59,491 nucleotides of DNA, from assembly GCA_017415775.1 (NCBI GenBank), contig JAFQFC010000009.1:1-59491 (forward strand), given 5' to 3'. Below are positions 58,867-59,491 of this stretch, piece after piece (the first letter of the stretch is position 1; every line of letters begins with the position of its first letter). Under the pieces are notes generated by a model. That model worked only from the letters and a program-made list of their open reading frames with translations, was not told where the DNA came from and did no database searches. The position numbers were made by a program, and so were the translations under genes. The DNA comes from Oscillospiraceae bacterium. GTDB lineage: Bacteria > Bacillota > Clostridia > Oscillospirales > Oscillospiraceae.

Positions 58867-59491
58867 ATGATTCTGACCCCTGAACAGCAGGCCATCCTGA
58901 ACGGCTCCAAGGGCGAAACCATGGCAAAGGTCATGAAGACCCTTGTCATGTACGGCGAGACCTTCGGCGCAGACAAGATGGTGCCTGTCACTTCCGAGTA
59001 TAACCATCTGGTCACCTCCTTCGGCCTGAAGATGATGGGCCCCGTGTTTGAGCTGACCCAGAAGCTCATCGACGCCGGCGCTCTTTCCCAGCAGCAGTTC
59101 TCCGTGGACCCCCGTCCCGTGGACAACAAGGTGCCTGCCAACTTCCTGATGAATTTCATCTTCAACAAGATCATGTACACCAAGCAGGACAGCTACGAGC
59201 AGCAGCTCAAGGAACTGGGCCTCATGAACGAGGATGCCTTCACCTGCGCCTGCTACCTCGATCAGGTGGGCAACACCCCCAAGAAGGGCGAGATCCTCAG
59301 CTGGGCCGAGTCCAGCGCCGTGGTCTACGCCAACAGCGTGCTGGGTGCCCGCTGCAACCGCAACAGCGGCATCATGGACATCATGGGCTCCATCGCCGGC
59401 TTCGTGCCCTACTTCGGCCTGCTGACCGATGAGGGCCGCAAGGCCACCTGGGTGGTGGAGATCAAGACCACCAAGAAGCCGGAGGCGCAGC
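58867..59491 (+). CDS. Aconitase X (AcnX/DUF521) catalytic subunit, partial at window end
   Basis: The first 208 residues are visible; the gene continues beyond the window. ILTPEQQAILNG, MVPVTSEYNHLV, then CACYLDQVGNTPKKGEI, WAESSAVVYANSVLGARC match the aconitase X family, with Cys as metal-cluster ligand. AcnX enzymes dehydrate hydroxy acids (cis-3-hydroxy-L-proline, phosphomevalonate). GARC replaces the usual GART. The start has AAAGGAGATC. Co-transcription with an ene-reductase suggests a dehydration followed by reduction of the new C=C bond. Confidence 0.8.
   Translation, partial: MILTPEQQAILNGSKGETMAKVMKTLVMYGETFGADKMVPVTSEYNHLVTSFGLKMMGPVFELTQKLIDAGALSQQQFSVDPRPVDNKVPANFLMNFIFNKIMYTKQDSYEQQLKELGLMNEDAFTCACYLDQVGNTPKKGEILSWAESSAVVYANSVLGARCNRNSGIMDIMGSIAGFVPYFGLLTDEGRKATWVVEIKTTKKPEAQ

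Overview
The window looks like a chromosomal segment of a GC-rich gut Firmicute. I infer the Oscillospiraceae/Ruminococcaceae side of Clostridia, but no rRNA or other marker gene is present to fix it. The basis is strong AGGAGG ribosome sites, TTGACA/TATAAT promoters (several with an extended TG-n-TATAAT), Gram-positive surface genes (sortase B, LCP, VanZ, DegV, BlaI/BlaR1) and short nested-palindrome repeats of a kind I remember from that group. Genes are densely packed and no gene-free stretch exceeds 300 bases. I saw no tRNA, rRNA, insertion sequence, phage or CRISPR array.

Layout. (1) 1-998: tandem palindromic repeats, a small lipoprotein (-) and a 65-residue basic protein whose terminator lies inside its own reading frame. 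(2) 1121-17291: one long, mostly translationally coupled surface-polysaccharide operon. It holds an initiating sugar phosphotransferase, a NeuD/PglD-type acetyltransferase, many glycosyltransferases, an EpsG-type polymerase, a TagF/TagD glycerol-phosphate module, a ChbG/YdjC deacetylase, a flippase and a VanZ protein. AT-rich genes (3434-5409 and about 13540-15230) interrupt GC-rich ones, suggesting cassette exchange. (3) 17421-19591: acyl-ACP thioesterase and a PlsC-like acyltransferase fused to a zinc ribbon. (4) 19789-30563: the most unusual locus. A signal-peptidase-like protein is divergent from an operon encoding a 2267-residue secreted protein (metallophosphatase + VWA + repeats), an 89-residue Cys-containing peptide, a strong hairpin, a membrane-anchored protein, an HPr-kinase-like ATPase, a radical SAM/SPASM enzyme and a PqqD-like protein. 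This has the composition of a peptide-maturation (RiPP-like) system tied to a giant surface protein. (5) 30675-32916: BlaI/BlaR1-type regulatory pair with a perfect operator. (6) 32968-35759: carboxylesterase and GPH-family sugar symporter.

(7) 35837-37937: LCP ligase, sortase B and a 75-residue sortase substrate whose processed chain would be only about 20 residues. (8) 38098-39327: uncharacterised nucleotidyltransferase. (9) 39364-45681: CpsB phosphatase, an Ig-like membrane protein, two tandem fused Wzz/BY-kinases with Tyr-Gly tails, and an ABC exporter; this is the probable regulatory arm of polysaccharide synthesis. (10) 45829-51246: DUF134 regulator + low-molecular-weight phosphatase, a Crp/Fnr regulator, then two operons (thioredoxin - rhodanese - CoA-disulfide-reductase/rhodanese; SDR - rhodanese lipoprotein). 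These two operons carry an identical 17-base palindromic site at the same distance from start codon and -10 box, which looks like an activator-dependent persulfide/thiol regulon. (11) 51392-56532: second zinc-ribbon acyltransferase, thioredoxin-reductase-like flavoprotein, DegV, a membrane protein and a HAD hydrolase. (12) 56787-end: an Old-Yellow-Enzyme-type reductase followed by the start of an aconitase X gene, cut by the window edge.

All family assignments come from motifs read by eye; no database search was run.
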